A stretch of 37,099 nt of DNA from Acidobacteriaceae bacterium (GTDB taxonomy: Bacteria; Acidobacteriota; Terriglobia; Terriglobales; Acidobacteriaceae). Position numbers and translations under genes: made by a program. The notes beneath the pieces were generated by a model, which worked only from the letters and a program-made list of their open reading frames with translations, had not been told where the DNA came from and searched no databases. Below are positions 18,795 to 27,801 of the stretch, one piece after another (the first letter of the stretch is position 1; the number at the start of each line of letters is the position of its first letter). Location of the stretch: the NCBI GenBank assembly GCA_030039675.1, contig JASHVE010000342.1, forward strand, positions 1-37,099. The letters run 5' to 3'.

Positions 18795-18865
18795 CAGCTT
18801 GTGCTCGATCCACGCACGAAGCTGTGCGCTGGCAGCGGAAAGCTGACAGCCTGTACCATCGACTC

Positions 18866-19570
18866 ATGCCGAAATTCTCCGCAGGCCAGACGCTGCTCAT
18901 CGACGCCGACGATACGCTATGGGAGAACAACATCTATTTCGAGCGCGCCATAGCAGCTTTTATCAGCTTCCTCAATCACCACGAGTACTCGCCGGCTGAA
19001 GTGCGGCAAATGTTGAATGCAGTGGAGCGCGAAACCATTCTGGCCCACGGCTACGGCCTGTCGAGCTTCACGCGCTCGCTGGTTAACTGCTTTGAGCGGC
19101 TCAGCCCGTACGAAGTAACGGAGGAAAACCGCGAGCGCATTCGCAGCTTTGCGAGCGCGATCTCTGAACAGGAGATCGAACTGCTGCCACAAGTGGCCGA
19201 AACGCTGGCCGATCTCACCCTGCGCCACCGGCTTATCCTGATGACCAAGGGCAACCACGCCGAACAGGCTGACAAGCTGGCGCGATCAGGGCTCGCCGGG
19301 CACTTTTCTGCGGTCGAGATCGTGGCCGAGAAGGATTCCGCCACGTACCGCCAAGTGATTGACCGCCACGAACTAGCGCCGCATACCGGCTGGATGGTCG
19401 GCAACAGCCCGAAGAGCGACATCAACCCCGCGCTCGCCGCCGGATTAAACGCCGTCTTTCTCTTCCACAAAGACACATGGGTGCTGGAACATGCTGAAGT
19501 GGACGCAGCACCAGACGGCCAGCATCTCATCGAGCTCGATGCCTTTGCGAAGCTTACCGATCTATTTTGA
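18866..19570 (+). CDS. HAD-superfamily hydrolase
   Basis: A 234-residue haloacid-dehalogenase-type phosphatase. Motif I is LLIDADDTLW (nucleophile Asp13, acid/base Asp15), motif II is the Thr in LILMTKGN, motif III is the Lys in VAEKD, and motif IV is GNSPKSDINPALAAG. A helical cap domain lies between motifs I and II (about 25-115). The substrate cannot be told from sequence; related proteins act on small phosphorylated metabolites or nucleotides. ATG 18866 is chosen because it begins 12 residues before motif I; an in-frame ATG at 18824 would add 14 residues with no family support. It lies 71 bases after glmM on the same strand. Confidence 0.9.
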   Translation: MPKFSAGQTLLIDADDTLWENNIYFERAIAAFISFLNHHEYSPAEVRQMLNAVERETILAHGYGLSSFTRSLVNCFERLSPYEVTEENRERIRSFASAISEQEIELLPQVAETLADLTLRHRLILMTKGNHAEQADKLARSGLAGHFSAVEIVAEKDSATYRQVIDRHELAPHTGWMVGNSPKSDINPALAAGLNAVFLFHKDTWVLEHAEVDAAPDGQHLIELDAFAKLTDLF

Positions 19571-19747
19571 CGCGTGCATTGCGCTGCTCTGCGGGCCCGT
19601 CTATGAGAAAATGAAGTTGCGGCAGTAAACAATTTCTTCGGAGCGGCGTGCTTTTCGCGCTCCACAATCTCTTCAACCTCAGTGGCATTCGGCCTGCGCA
19701 GCGTCAGCTCCGCCGCGGCAGGTTCGATCGCAGGAATCAGAACAGGA

Positions 19748-21346
19748 ATGATCAGCGTCAGCAACGTCACCATGCGCTACGGCTCTAAGGTGCTCTTTGA
19801 AGAAGTAAGCACTACGTTCACGGAGGGCCGCCGCTACGGATTGACCGGCCCCAACGGTGCCGGCAAGTCAACCTTCATGAAAGTCCTCACCGGCGAACTC
19901 GACCCGCAGAAGGGCACGGTGGTGCGACCGCGGAAGTTCGGCGTGCTGCGCCAGGATCAGTTCGCCTTCGACGCCTATCGCGTCATCGACACGGTCATCA
20001 TGGGCAACAGGCCGCTGTGGGCGGCTCTCGAAGAGCGCGACCGCATCTACGAGAAGTCCGAAATGACCGATGAGGATGGCATGCGCCTTGGTGAGCTCGA
20101 GGGCGTTATCGGCGATGAAGACGGCTACACAGCCGAGTCCGACGCCGCCGTGCTGCTGCAGGGCCTCGACATTCCCGATGAGCTACACGAGCGCAAGATG
20201 GGCGAATTGCAGGGCGGCCAGAAGGTGCGCGTACTGCTCGCGCAGGCGCTGTTTGGCAAGCCGGAAGCTCTGTTCCTCGATGAGCCTACAAACTACCTCG
20301 ATCTCGATTCGATCCACTGGCTGCAGGATTTTCTGCTCAATTATGACGGCACGCTGGTAGCCATCTCGCACGACCGGCATTTTCTCAACTCGGTCACCAC
20401 CCACACCGCCGATATCGATTACCAGACCATCATCACGTACACCGGCGGCTATGACGAGATGGTAATGGCCAAAACCCAGATCCGTTCGCGGCTCGAATCC
20501 GAAAACGCGCAGCGCGAAAAAAAGATTGCTCAACTCAATGAGTTCATCGCGCGCTTCGCTGCGGGCACGCGTTCTTCACAGGTCACCAGCAGGCGCAAAG
20601 AGGTTGAGCGCCTGCAGACCAACGAACTGGCTCGCTCGAACATTCAACGCCCGTTCATCAAGTTCGACCAGGTGCGCCCGAGCGGCAAGCACGTGCTCGA
20701 ATTCAAGCACCTCACCAAGCTCTATGGCGACCTGAAGGTGCTGGACGGCTTCACGGCCAACGTGCTGCGCGGCGAAAAGATCTGCCTGATGGGCCGCAAC
20801 GGCGCGGGCAAGACCACGCTGATCAAGAGCCTGCTGGCAAACTATCCGGGCCTCAGTGACTCGGAATTTACGCTGGATTCCGGGTCGGTCTTCTGGGGCC
20901 ACGAAGCGCAGGTGGGCTATTTTCCGCAGGATGTAGGCTCGACCATTGAGCATGGCCTCACCGTGGCCGAGTGGCTGCATCGCTGGGACCCGAAAGCCAC
21001 CGTCGAAGAGATTCGCGGCATTCTCGGCCAGATGCTCTTCAGCGGCGAAGAGGGCAGCAAGCCGACCAAGGCGCTTTCCGGCGGCGAGCAGGCGCGGCTG
21101 GCGTTCTGCAAGCTGATCCTCACCAAGCCCAACATCCTCATCTTCGACGAGCCGACCAACCACCTCGATCTCGAGTCGATCAATGCGCTTAACATTGCGC
21201 TGCAACGCTATGAGGGCACGGTGCTGCTGGTGACCCACGACCATGACCTGATCGACGAAGCCGCGACGCGGCTGTGGGTCTTTCACGAAGGCAGCATCGA
21301 GGACTTTCAGGGGCCGTATGCCGAATGGAAGGGCAAGCACAGCTGA
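19748..21346 (+). CDS. ybiT: ABC-F family ATPase, YbiT-like
   Basis: A 532-residue protein with two ABC ATPase domains and no membrane segment, the ABC-F layout of ribosome-associated translation factors. Domain 1 has Walker A GPNGAGKST, a variant signature ELQGGQKVR and Walker B ALFLDEPTNYLD; domain 2 has GRNGAGKTT, LSGGEQAR and LIFDEPTNHLD. A charged linker lies between them (about 240-310). The N-terminus ISVSNVTMRYGSKVLFEEVS, the KFGVLRQDQFAF segment and the total length match E. coli YbiT more closely than EttA or Uup. Such proteins bind the ribosomal E site. ATG 19748 gives the family start; the frame is open to 19682 without conserved sequence. It is not an antibiotic-resistance type by any feature I can see. 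Confidence 0.9.
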   Translation: MISVSNVTMRYGSKVLFEEVSTTFTEGRRYGLTGPNGAGKSTFMKVLTGELDPQKGTVVRPRKFGVLRQDQFAFDAYRVIDTVIMGNRPLWAALEERDRIYEKSEMTDEDGMRLGELEGVIGDEDGYTAESDAAVLLQGLDIPDELHERKMGELQGGQKVRVLLAQALFGKPEALFLDEPTNYLDLDSIHWLQDFLLNYDGTLVAISHDRHFLNSVTTHTADIDYQTIITYTGGYDEMVMAKTQIRSRLESENAQREKKIAQLNEFIARFAAGTRSSQVTSRRKEVERLQTNELARSNIQRPFIKFDQVRPSGKHVLEFKHLTKLYGDLKVLDGFTANVLRGEKICLMGRNGAGKTTLIKSLLANYPGLSDSEFTLDSGSVFWGHEAQVGYFPQDVGSTIEHGLTVAEWLHRWDPKATVEEIRGILGQMLFSGEEGSKPTKALSGGEQARLAFCKLILTKPNILIFDEPTNHLDLESINALNIALQRYEGTVLLVTHDHDLIDEAATRLWVFHEGSIEDFQGPYAEWKGKHS

Positions 21347-21394
21347 GCGGCGTTTCGCCCGCAGCTGCGGCCCAACGATTGGCGGGGGCAATCC

Positions 21395-21760
21395 ATGCTG
21401 TTCGACCGGCCAGACCCGGCAGCGACTACCAAGTCGCATACGTCACTCCTCCCGCCACGGGCGGGGCGCCTGCTCCGCTACATTGCGATTGTCGCGCTGA
21501 TCTCAGCCTCAACGGCTGTAATGATGTTTTGCCCCTGCGATTCCGTTGGCCTGCGCGACTATCACGCCATTTCCCTGGTCGCATTGGCCTTTTCTCTCGG
21601 CGCCGCAGCGGCATATCTGGTGTATCGCCGCATGCGGCGTGATTCCGGAGTCACCGGTTTCCTCAGAGCTTTCATCGCGATTATCATTGTCGGATTCGGT
21701 GTCTATTTAGAGCTCTTTGTAGCGATGGAGGTGGTTGCCTGGCTGGCCCGCCCACGCTAA
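21395..21760 (+). CDS. Small integral membrane protein, unknown
   Basis: 121 residues with three clear hydrophobic segments (about 28-48 YIAIVALISASTAVMMF, 59-77 ISLVALAFSLGAAAAYLVY, 90-115 AFIAIIIVGFGVYLELFVA). No family recognised. GGCGGGGG lies about six bases before ATG 21395, which supports it as a real gene. It follows the YbiT-like gene by 48 bases on the same strand and converges with the LacI-type gene. Confidence 0.6.
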   Translation: MLFDRPDPAATTKSHTSLLPPRAGRLLRYIAIVALISASTAVMMFCPCDSVGLRDYHAISLVALAFSLGAAAAYLVYRRMRRDSGVTGFLRAFIAIIIVGFGVYLELFVAMEVVAWLARPR

Positions 21761-21793
21761 CTTCGGAAGTCTCGTCGCTGGGTTGAGGATTAG

Positions 21794-21877
21794 GCGCCAA
21801 CTCGCCTCTCAAACCGCGTGTCTCCCACGCCGCCCCGGATCAAATCTTGTATCTAGCTGGCTCTAGCGAGTTGGCGC
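21794..21877. repeat. 12-bp inverted repeat flanking the end of the LacI-type gene
   Basis: GCGCCAACTCGC at 21794-21805 is perfectly complementary to GCGAGTTGGCGC at 21866-21877, with 60 bases between. It lies between the convergent membrane-protein and LacI-type genes. The loop is too long and there is no T-run for a standard terminator; it could still fold in either transcript. Confidence 0.45.
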
Positions 21878-21881
21878 AAGT

Positions 21882-22961
21882 TCATATACGTCGCTTCGCT
21901 GGTGCGGGGCCGGTCGACTCGCGCACCACTAGTTCCGGGCCCATTACTACTTCTGCCGGATACTCCTTCTCGCGGTTGGTAATGCGGTCGAGAAGAATCT
22001 GTGCACCCCGCTTGCCCATGTCTGTCAGCGGCTGGCGCACTGTCGTGAGCGAGGGAGTAGCGTAAGCCGCTGACAGAATATCGTCGAAGCCCACGACCGA
22101 TACGTCCTCTGGCACGCGCAGCCCGGCTTCCTTTAGTGCGCGAATCGCGCCGATGGCGGCGATGTCATTGAAGCAAAAGATGGCCGTGAAATCGCGCGTT
22201 CGTTCAAGAAGCGCCTGTACTGGCTTGTAGCCGATCTCTGGCGCCATGGGGTGGTATCCAGTTTTGATGGACCATCCGGCGGAGTCGATCCGGACGACGA
22301 GCGTGGGATCAAGCTTGAGTTCGATCTCTCGTGCCACCTCCTGGCAGCTTTCCCAGCGGAACTCGGAGTCGGGGATGGCGCGCGGTCCGCGCAAAATTGC
22401 GATGCGCCGGTGGCCCAGTCCGTACAAATGCGTGAGCGCCTGCTGGACGGCTTGGTGGTGATCGAGGATGATGTTGGTCACATTTTCAGCGAGGGTATGT
22501 GCTGAAATGGCCACCACCGGAATCGGTACTGCGAGGTGGTCTGCAGGCGTGTTTAGCAGCAGAAATCCGTCCACTGCTCGCTCAACCAGCATACGCGGAT
22601 ATTTTTCAATCAGTTCGCGCTTCCAATCGTGGCAAGCGGTGAAGTAGAAGTAGTGGGCCGCCGTCAGCTCTTCCACCACGCCACTCATGACGCGGGTGAA
22701 ATAACCCTCGCTCAAGTCGGGCGCAAGCACACCTACGCTCATGGAGCGGCTCTGGCGAAGCGATCGCGCAAAATAATTGGGCCGGTAATTCAGACGCTTG
22801 GCTGCCTCGATTACCCGGTTACGCGTCTCTTGCGGAATCGACTTTGCCGAGGGGGAATCGTTCAGCACAAGGGAAATAGTGGTCTGCGAAAGCTCCAGAT
22901 GTTCGGCGAGCGTGCGCAGATTGACGTGCCCTGGGGGAGTTGCCAGCTTTCCCTTTGCCAT
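21882..22961 (-). CDS. LacI-family transcriptional regulator
   Basis: A 359-residue regulator. The N-terminal helix-turn-helix (about 14-36, [20 protein letters not shown]) is followed by the LacI hinge segment ([17 protein letters not shown]) and a periplasmic-binding-protein-like sensor domain (about 73-345), including [29 protein letters not shown] and VSVVGFDDI. It should bind an operator as a dimer and respond to a small ligand, usually a sugar. No carbohydrate gene is adjacent: upstream is the divergent pst operon, downstream a small membrane protein. ATG 22961 gives the standard short lead before the HTH. An asymmetric ACACGTTT core at 22974-22981, directly upstream, might be part of an autoregulatory operator, but it is weak. 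Confidence 0.95.
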   Translation of the reverse strand: MAKGKLATPPGHVNLRTLAEHLELSQTTISLVLNDSPSAKSIPQETRNRVIEAAKRLNYRPNYFARSLRQSRSMSVGVLAPDLSEGYFTRVMSGVVEELTAAHYFYFTACHDWKRELIEKYPRMLVERAVDGFLLLNTPADHLAVPIPVVAISAHTLAENVTNIILDHHQAVQQALTHLYGLGHRRIAILRGPRAIPDSEFRWESCQEVAREIELKLDPTLVVRIDSAGWSIKTGYHPMAPEIGYKPVQALLERTRDFTAIFCFNDIAAIGAIRALKEAGLRVPEDVSVVGFDDILSAAYATPSLTTVRQPLTDMGKRGAQILLDRITNREKEYPAEVVMGPELVVRESTGPAPAKRRI

Positions 22962-23264
22962 TATGGAGTTGTAACACGTTTCCCTGAACAGGCGGAACCC
23001 TGGTTCGCATCTCGTGGGCCCCTTCCTGACCAGCGTTGCCACGCGTCGCCGTCGGAAGAGGTAAGAAGCGCCAGATCGTGGCTTGACCGGCGTCCTTTCG
23101 GGAATCTTTATTAGACGATATTCAATAGGAATATAATTTATATAGAATTAAGGACGTTCAAAAAGAACTACCAGCGCGTACAGCGCGCCCCGTTATCCTG
23201 TGTATGCGCTTGATTTCGCACACTTGTAACCTGATATTCACATTCGCCCAGTAGCCTGAAGTCT
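22962..23264. other. Divergent intergenic region between the LacI-type gene and pstC
   Basis: About 300 bases. The part 23104-23165 is strikingly AT-rich for this window and holds a TATAAT at 23132-23137 on the plus strand, with TTATTA 18 bases upstream as a poor -35. It also offers TATAAA-type boxes on the minus strand. No classical Pho box was recognised. Nothing coding seen. Confidence 0.5.
23132..23137 (+). promoter_or_regulatory. Candidate -10 box of the pst operon
   Basis: An exact TATAAT in an AT-rich stretch, about 130 bases before the first candidate pstC start. The -35 match is poor (TTATTA, spacing 18), so activator-dependent transcription would be plausible. Confidence 0.35.
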
Positions 23265-24356
23265 GTGGAAGTCAAAGTGCCTGAAATCCGCGCATCCCAC
23301 CTGCAAAGAGAGCACCAACCCTCTTCCCGGAATGAGAAAGCCGTAATGGGCCCAGGCAAAGAAGGGCCTTCACCGGTCCGAGTATTTCTGCTTTCGCGCG
23401 GCAACTCGGCGATTGCCGACCGAGCCTTCCGGTGGTTGATGACGCTTTGTGCGTTCAGCATCTTCGGCATCGTAGGGCTCATCGCCTGGCGGCTCATGGT
23501 GAGCTCGCAGATGACCTGGAGCCAGTTCGGGCTGGGCTTCTTCTACAAGTCGTTCGTCGATCCGGTAAACCATCAGCCGATGTACTGGGATCCGGTCAAC
23601 GGATACTTCAGCGCGGTTCCTTTTATCTACGGAACGCTGGTTTCATCCTTCCTTTCGCTGCTGATCGCGGTGCCGCTGGGCGTGGGCCTGGCCATTTTTC
23701 TCACTGAAATGTGCCCCCGTGCGCTGCGCGGGCCGCTAGCCTTCCTTACCGAGTTGCTGGCGGCGATTCCGAGTATTGTGTACGGCTTATGGGCCATGTA
23801 CGCCCTGGTTCCGCTGCTCCGGGAGTACGTCAATCCTCTGCTGACGAGTCTGCTGGGATGGACCGGCCTGTTCAATAACGACAATCCTACCGGTCTGGGA
23901 TTTCTCGCCGGAGGCGTGATTCTCTCCATTATGATTCTGCCCATCATTTCGTCTTTGACTCGCGAGGTAATGACGGCCGTACCGCACTCGCAGCGCGAAG
24001 CCGTGCTGGCCCTCGGCGCCACGCGCTGGGAGATGATCCGCATGGGCGTTCTGCGCAATGCGCGCATCGGCATTGTGGGTGCTATTATTCTCGGCCTCGG
24101 CCGCGCGCTGGGCGAGACGATGGCGGTCACGATGGTGATCGGCAACACGCCGGAGATTCACAAGTCTCTCCTCGCCAATGGAACTTCGATGGCAGCCGTG
24201 ATCGCCAATGAGTTCTCTGAAGCGGTGAGCGACCTGCACCGGAGTGCACTGATTGAGATCGGCTTGGCGCTGTTTCTGGTGACGATTGTTGTGAATGCCT
24301 GTGCGCAGCTGCTCGTCTGGGTAGTGACGCGAGGAGCGCCGGCGCAAGCGAGGTAG
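23265..24356 (+). CDS. pstC: Phosphate ABC transporter permease PstC
   Basis: Up to 363 residues. An integral inner-membrane permease of the PstSCAB phosphate importer with about six transmembrane segments and the binding-protein-dependent-transport signature near residues 240-290 (REAVLALGATRWEMIRMGVLRNARIGIVGAIILGLGRALGE). The segment TELLAAIPSIVYGLWAMYALVP is typical of PstC. The start is uncertain: GTG 23265 is the longest form, but the first 27 residues look unconserved and ATG 23346 (336 residues, weak GAGAAAG upstream) may be the true one. It is the first gene of pstC-pstA-pstB-phoU. No periplasmic phosphate-binding protein gene (pstS) precedes it, so PstS must be encoded elsewhere. 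Confidence 0.95.
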   Translation: MEVKVPEIRASHLQREHQPSSRNEKAVMGPGKEGPSPVRVFLLSRGNSAIADRAFRWLMTLCAFSIFGIVGLIAWRLMVSSQMTWSQFGLGFFYKSFVDPVNHQPMYWDPVNGYFSAVPFIYGTLVSSFLSLLIAVPLGVGLAIFLTEMCPRALRGPLAFLTELLAAIPSIVYGLWAMYALVPLLREYVNPLLTSLLGWTGLFNNDNPTGLGFLAGGVILSIMILPIISSLTREVMTAVPHSQREAVLALGATRWEMIRMGVLRNARIGIVGAIILGLGRALGETMAVTMVIGNTPEIHKSLLANGTSMAAVIANEFSEAVSDLHRSALIEIGLALFLVTIVVNACAQLLVWVVTRGAPAQAR

Positions 24357-24411
24357 GAAATCAAATTGGTTGTCGATGTATCCAGAGTGGCGGACGGCGG
24401 GAGAATCTGAC

Positions 24412-25299
24412 GTGGCAGGCAACGAAAATCTGAGAACGCGCTGGCGGGCGTGGACCGATGCTGGAGTCACGGTGCTGGCGATTCTTGCTACGTTGATCGT
24501 GGTCACGCCCTTGGCTGCCATCTTCGGATACCTGATCTATAAGGGCGCCAGCTCGCTAAACCTGGCCTTTTTTATGCAGATTCCCAGGCCCGAAGGAGAG
24601 AGCGGCGGCGGCATGGCCAACGCCATTGTAGGCTCAGGTGTGCTGCTGCTGGTGGCGAGCCTGATCGGTGTTCCGATCGGCATTGGCGGCGGAGTTTTTC
24701 TGGCTGAGTTCGGGCGGGGAACCAAGCTGGCAAATGCAGTGCGGTTCACGGCAGACGTATTGAACGGCGTGCCGTCGATCGTGATGGGCCTGGCGATCTA
24801 CTCGCTCATCGTGAGCACGCACAGCGGCCTCATCCCGTTTTCAGGACATTTCTCGGCCTTTTCGGGCGGCGTGGCTCTGGGCATCATGATGATTCCCACG
24901 GTTTGCCGCACGACCGAAGAGATGCTGCTGATGGTGCCGCACGCAGTGCGCGAAGCCGCGCTTGGACTGGGCTTGCCGAATTGGCGCTCGGTTCTGTCGA
25001 TTACAGTGAAGACGGCGTCACCGGGCATCATTACCGGCTGCATGCTGGCTTTTGCCCGCGTGGCTGGCGAGACGGCGCCGCTGATCTTCACGGCATTCGG
25101 CAATGCGTTTATGAACACCAGTCTGAACCAGCCCATAGAAGCCCTGCCGCTGCAGATCTGGGTCTTCGCTATCTCGCCCTACGATGATCAGCACAGGCTG
25201 GCGTGGGCAGGAGCGCTGGTTCTGATTGCGCTCATTGTTTTGGCGGTTTCGCTGGTGCGCTATGTCACCAGCCGCGGCGTATTGAAAGGGGCCAGCTAA
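24412..25299 (+). CDS. pstA: Phosphate ABC transporter permease PstA
   Basis: A 295-residue permease, close to the usual PstA length. It pairs with PstC to form the membrane channel. Six hydrophobic segments and the conserved EAALGLGLPNWRSVLSITVKTASPGIITGCMLAFARVAGETAPL loop that docks PstB are present, as is TADVLNGVPSIVMGLAIYSL. The GTG at 24412 is chosen because GGGAG at 24399-24403 sits eight bases before it; ATG 24376 and TTG 24370 are possible but lack a site. It follows pstC by about 55 bases. Its TAA is immediately followed by the GTG of pstB, so the two are translated in tandem. Confidence 0.95.
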   Translation: MAGNENLRTRWRAWTDAGVTVLAILATLIVVTPLAAIFGYLIYKGASSLNLAFFMQIPRPEGESGGGMANAIVGSGVLLLVASLIGVPIGIGGGVFLAEFGRGTKLANAVRFTADVLNGVPSIVMGLAIYSLIVSTHSGLIPFSGHFSAFSGGVALGIMMIPTVCRTTEEMLLMVPHAVREAALGLGLPNWRSVLSITVKTASPGIITGCMLAFARVAGETAPLIFTAFGNAFMNTSLNQPIEALPLQIWVFAISPYDDQHRLAWAGALVLIALIVLAVSLVRYVTSRGVLKGAS

Positions 25300-26058
25300 G
25301 TGGGAGTCGGTATCGAAGTCTCCAACCTGAACGCGTGGTACGGTTCCAATCACACGCTGCAGGATATCAACCTGAATATTCCGGCGAATCACGCCACAGC
25401 GCTCATCGGTCCCTCCGGTTGCGGGAAGAGCACCTTTGTCCGCTGCCTGAACCGGATGCACGAGACCAATCCGATCGCGCGCGTCACCGGCATGGTCCGC
25501 ATCGGCGATCGCGATATCTACGCTGACGCCAAGCCGGTGGAGATTCGGCGTCGCGTGGGCATGGTCTTCCAGCGCCCGAATCCCTTCCCCACCATGTCGA
25601 TCTACGACAACGTGGCGGCGGGTCTGAAGTTGAATGGCTTCTCGAACCGCCGCGCGCTCGACGAGATTGTAGAGCACTCGCTCCGGAACTCGGCTTTGTG
25701 GGACGAAGTAAAGGACGATCTCAAGAAAAAATCCGGTGCGAGCCTCTCCGGCGGCCAGCAGCAGCGCCTTTGCATCGCCCGTGCGCTCGCCGTGGACCCG
25801 GAGGTGCTGCTCATGGACGAGCCTGCCTCGGCGCTTGATCCGGTCAGCACATCGAAGATCGAAGATCTCATCTTTCAGCTGAAATCGCAGTACACTATCG
25901 TCATCGTCACTCACAACATGCAGCAGGCAGCGCGTGTGGCGGAGAAAACGGGCTTCTTTTTGAACGGCCGGCTCGTCGAATTCGACTCGACGCACAAGAT
26001 CTTCACCAATCCGGCTGACAAGCGCACGGAAGATTACATCACGGGCAGGTTCGGATGA
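25300..26058 (+). CDS. pstB: Phosphate ABC transporter ATP-binding protein PstB
   Basis: A 252-residue ATPase that powers phosphate import through PstCA. Walker A is GPSGCGKST (37-45), the signature is LSGGQQQR, Walker B is [12 protein letters not shown], and the switch His is in [19 protein letters not shown]. The segment [23 protein letters not shown] is specific for PstB. The GTG start directly follows the pstA stop (TAAGTG), with AAAGGGG about ten bases upstream. The stop overlaps phoU by four bases. Confidence 0.97.
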   Translation: MGVGIEVSNLNAWYGSNHTLQDINLNIPANHATALIGPSGCGKSTFVRCLNRMHETNPIARVTGMVRIGDRDIYADAKPVEIRRRVGMVFQRPNPFPTMSIYDNVAAGLKLNGFSNRRALDEIVEHSLRNSALWDEVKDDLKKKSGASLSGGQQQRLCIARALAVDPEVLLMDEPASALDPVSTSKIEDLIFQLKSQYTIVIVTHNMQQAARVAEKTGFFLNGRLVEFDSTHKIFTNPADKRTEDYITGRFG

Positions 26059-26750
26059 CGCGCATACGCTTTCAACAGAGCCTGGAAGATTTGAAGGAGA
26101 ATCTGCTGATCATGGCCGGCCTCGCGGAACAGGCCATTCAGCGCGCCATTGAGGCTTACCGGGTGCGCGATCTCTCTATCTGCGACCTGGTGAGCCGCAG
26201 CGAGATCGCCATCAACCGCATGGAGCGCGACATCGATCAGGCGGCTCTGGATCTGCTGGCGATGGAGCAGCCTATGGCCATTGATCTGCGCTTTATTCTC
26301 TCGGTGATCAAGATCAACGCAGATCTGGAGCGCGTAGGCGACGCCGCAAAGAGCATCAGCGACCGCGTCCGCCACATGGTGGAGCAGATGGCCGTAGTCG
26401 ATCTGCCGGTGGACATTCCACGCATGGCTTCTCTTTCGGCAGACATGGTCCGCAAGGCCCTGCAAGCGTTCATCGAGGCCGACGCCGAACTGGCCCGCGG
26501 GGTCCTCACCATGGACGACGCTGTGGATTCCATGAACCGCGCAGCTTACAAAGCATTGACCAAGGTGATGGAGGAGCAGAGCCATCTGGCTCCACAGGCG
26601 TTGAATGCGCTGATGATCTGTCGCAGCCTGGAGCGCGTGGCCGATCACGCCACCAACATCGCCGAGGATGTGATCTTCTGGGTGCAGGGAGCCGACGTTC
26701 GCCACCACAAGAGCATTGCCAAGTCTGGAGACGTGCAAACCTTGCGTTGA
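26055..26750 (+). CDS. phoU: Phosphate signalling/transport regulator PhoU
   Basis: A 231-residue all-helical protein built of two similar three-helix bundles. Each carries a metal-binding Dxxx[12 protein letters not shown]-type motif: [15 protein letters not shown] near 90-105 and [18 protein letters not shown] near 190-210. PhoU restrains PstSCAB and signals phosphate sufficiency to a PhoR-type kinase. The ATG overlaps the end of pstB (ATGA), so it is translationally coupled. No phoB/phoR pair is in the window. It is the last gene of the operon and is followed by a hairpin. Confidence 0.97.
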   Translation: MTRIRFQQSLEDLKENLLIMAGLAEQAIQRAIEAYRVRDLSICDLVSRSEIAINRMERDIDQAALDLLAMEQPMAIDLRFILSVIKINADLERVGDAAKSISDRVRHMVEQMAVVDLPVDIPRMASLSADMVRKALQAFIEADAELARGVLTMDDAVDSMNRAAYKALTKVMEEQSHLAPQALNALMICRSLERVADHATNIAEDVIFWVQGADVRHHKSIAKSGDVQTLR

Positions 26751-26779
26751 GACGGGCCGTTGATTGCGGCAGCCACAAA

Positions 26780-26810
26780 CAAGAAGCCCCGCTCTCCGCG
26801 GGGCTTCTTG
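26780..26810. terminator. Hairpin between convergent phoU and cpoB, likely bidirectional terminator
   Basis: A perfect 13-bp stem (26780-26792 with 26798-26810, core AAGAAGCCCCGC/GCGGGGCTTCTT) around loop TCTCC. T-runs are weak on both sides (CTCTTCC on plus, TTTGT on minus). Its place between two convergent operon ends supports use in both directions. Confidence 0.75.
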
Positions 26811-26829
26811 CTCTTCCATCTGCTGAATT

Positions 26830-27801
26830 TCAGTGGGATGCAGAGGCTGAAATCCTCACGCCCATGCCGTTCAGCCTGCTGCGCGCGCGGGCTGCTTCCG
26901 GCGTCTGCGGATGGCGCTGAATGAGGGAGCGCAATTCATGGATACCCGCGTCGCGCTTGTTCTCGGCCAGCAGTGCCTCTCCCTTATGCAGCTGCGCAGC
27001 GGGCGCTTTGGCGTTGCCGCTGAATCCTTCCAGCACTCCGTTGTAGTAGTTGATCGCCTTGGCGTAGTCCTGCTGCTGGTAGGCAATCTCGCCCAGGTAG
27101 AACTGCGCCGTGCCGGCCAGATCGTCCAGCGGATAGTAATGCACGACGTCGCCGAATTCGCCGGCAGCCAACTGATACCGCGCGGCGTTATAGTCGCGCA
27201 CGCCAGCCTGAAAGGTCTCCTGGAGCGGTGGCGCCTGCGATGCGGCGGGCGCCGGTGGCGCATTCGCGGACTGGCCGCCGGGAGGCGGGAAGATTCCCGG
27301 CTGTTGCGGACTTCCCCCAGGCTGCTGCGGCGCATCGCCGCTTTGTGGGGAAGGTGTGCTTCCAGGCACTGCGCTGGGCGGCGAACTCTGAATATTCTGC
27401 AGCTGCGACTGTAGGTTCTGCACCGTCTGTTCGAGCTTGGCGATCCGCGTCTTCAACTCATCGACCGAATCGTTCAGCGATTGTGTTTGACCCGCGGCGG
27501 CATCCAGCTTGCCGTTCAATGCGTCACTTTGTGCGCTCAGTTTTTTCTGCAGATCATTGACCGCCGCAGTCATCTGGTTGGCTTCGTCGGCCGTCTGCTG
27601 CGACAGGTTCTGCAAAACGCCGAAGCGCGTGTCCAGCGTGGACTGTAGCCGCTGCACCATGTCCAGCAGTTGCTGCACTTGTGTCTGCAACTGGACAATC
27701 TCTTTGGAGACCGCGTGTGCGGGCACGCCGGTGGGAGCCAGTATGAGCACAAAGGCGGCCGCCGCCAAAAGACGATTGCGAATTGTGCGTGAACTTTGCA
27801 T
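26830..27801 (-). CDS. cpoB: Tol-Pal-associated periplasmic protein CpoB (YbgF)
   Basis: A 323-residue exported protein with the CpoB/YbgF design: signal peptide (to about residue 30, PAHA), a trimeric-type coiled coil (about 34-140, with heptads in VQQLLDMVQRLQSTLDTRF and LKTRIAKLEQTVQNLQSQL), a Pro/Gln/Ser-rich linker (141-190), and C-terminal TPR repeats (195-320; AGVRDYNAARYQLAAGEFGDVVHYYP, FYLGEIAYQQQDYAKAINYY). CpoB links the Tol machine to peptidoglycan synthesis at the division site. It is the last gene of the tol-pal cluster but is separated from pal by 308 bases that contain a repeat element, so it may be transcribed partly on its own. Confidence 0.9.
   Translation of the reverse strand: MQSSRTIRNRLLAAAAFVLILAPTGVPAHAVSKEIVQLQTQVQQLLDMVQRLQSTLDTRFGVLQNLSQQTADEANQMTAAVNDLQKKLSAQSDALNGKLDAAAGQTQSLNDSVDELKTRIAKLEQTVQNLQSQLQNIQSSPPSAVPGSTPSPQSGDAPQQPGGSPQQPGIFPPPGGQSANAPPAPAASQAPPLQETFQAGVRDYNAARYQLAAGEFGDVVHYYPLDDLAGTAQFYLGEIAYQQQDYAKAINYYNGVLEGFSGNAKAPAAQLHKGEALLAENKRDAGIHELRSLIQRHPQTPEAARARSRLNGMGVRISASASH

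Noticed and set aside
18795-18824. Hairpin after glmM as a terminator
   Set aside because: The stem has a bulge and there is no T-run, so termination is not supported.
23200-23264. Possible Pho box before pstC (TTGTAAC ... TTCACAT)
   Set aside because: The two half-sites do not match the known CTGTCAT repeat spacing, and the similarity is too loose to claim.
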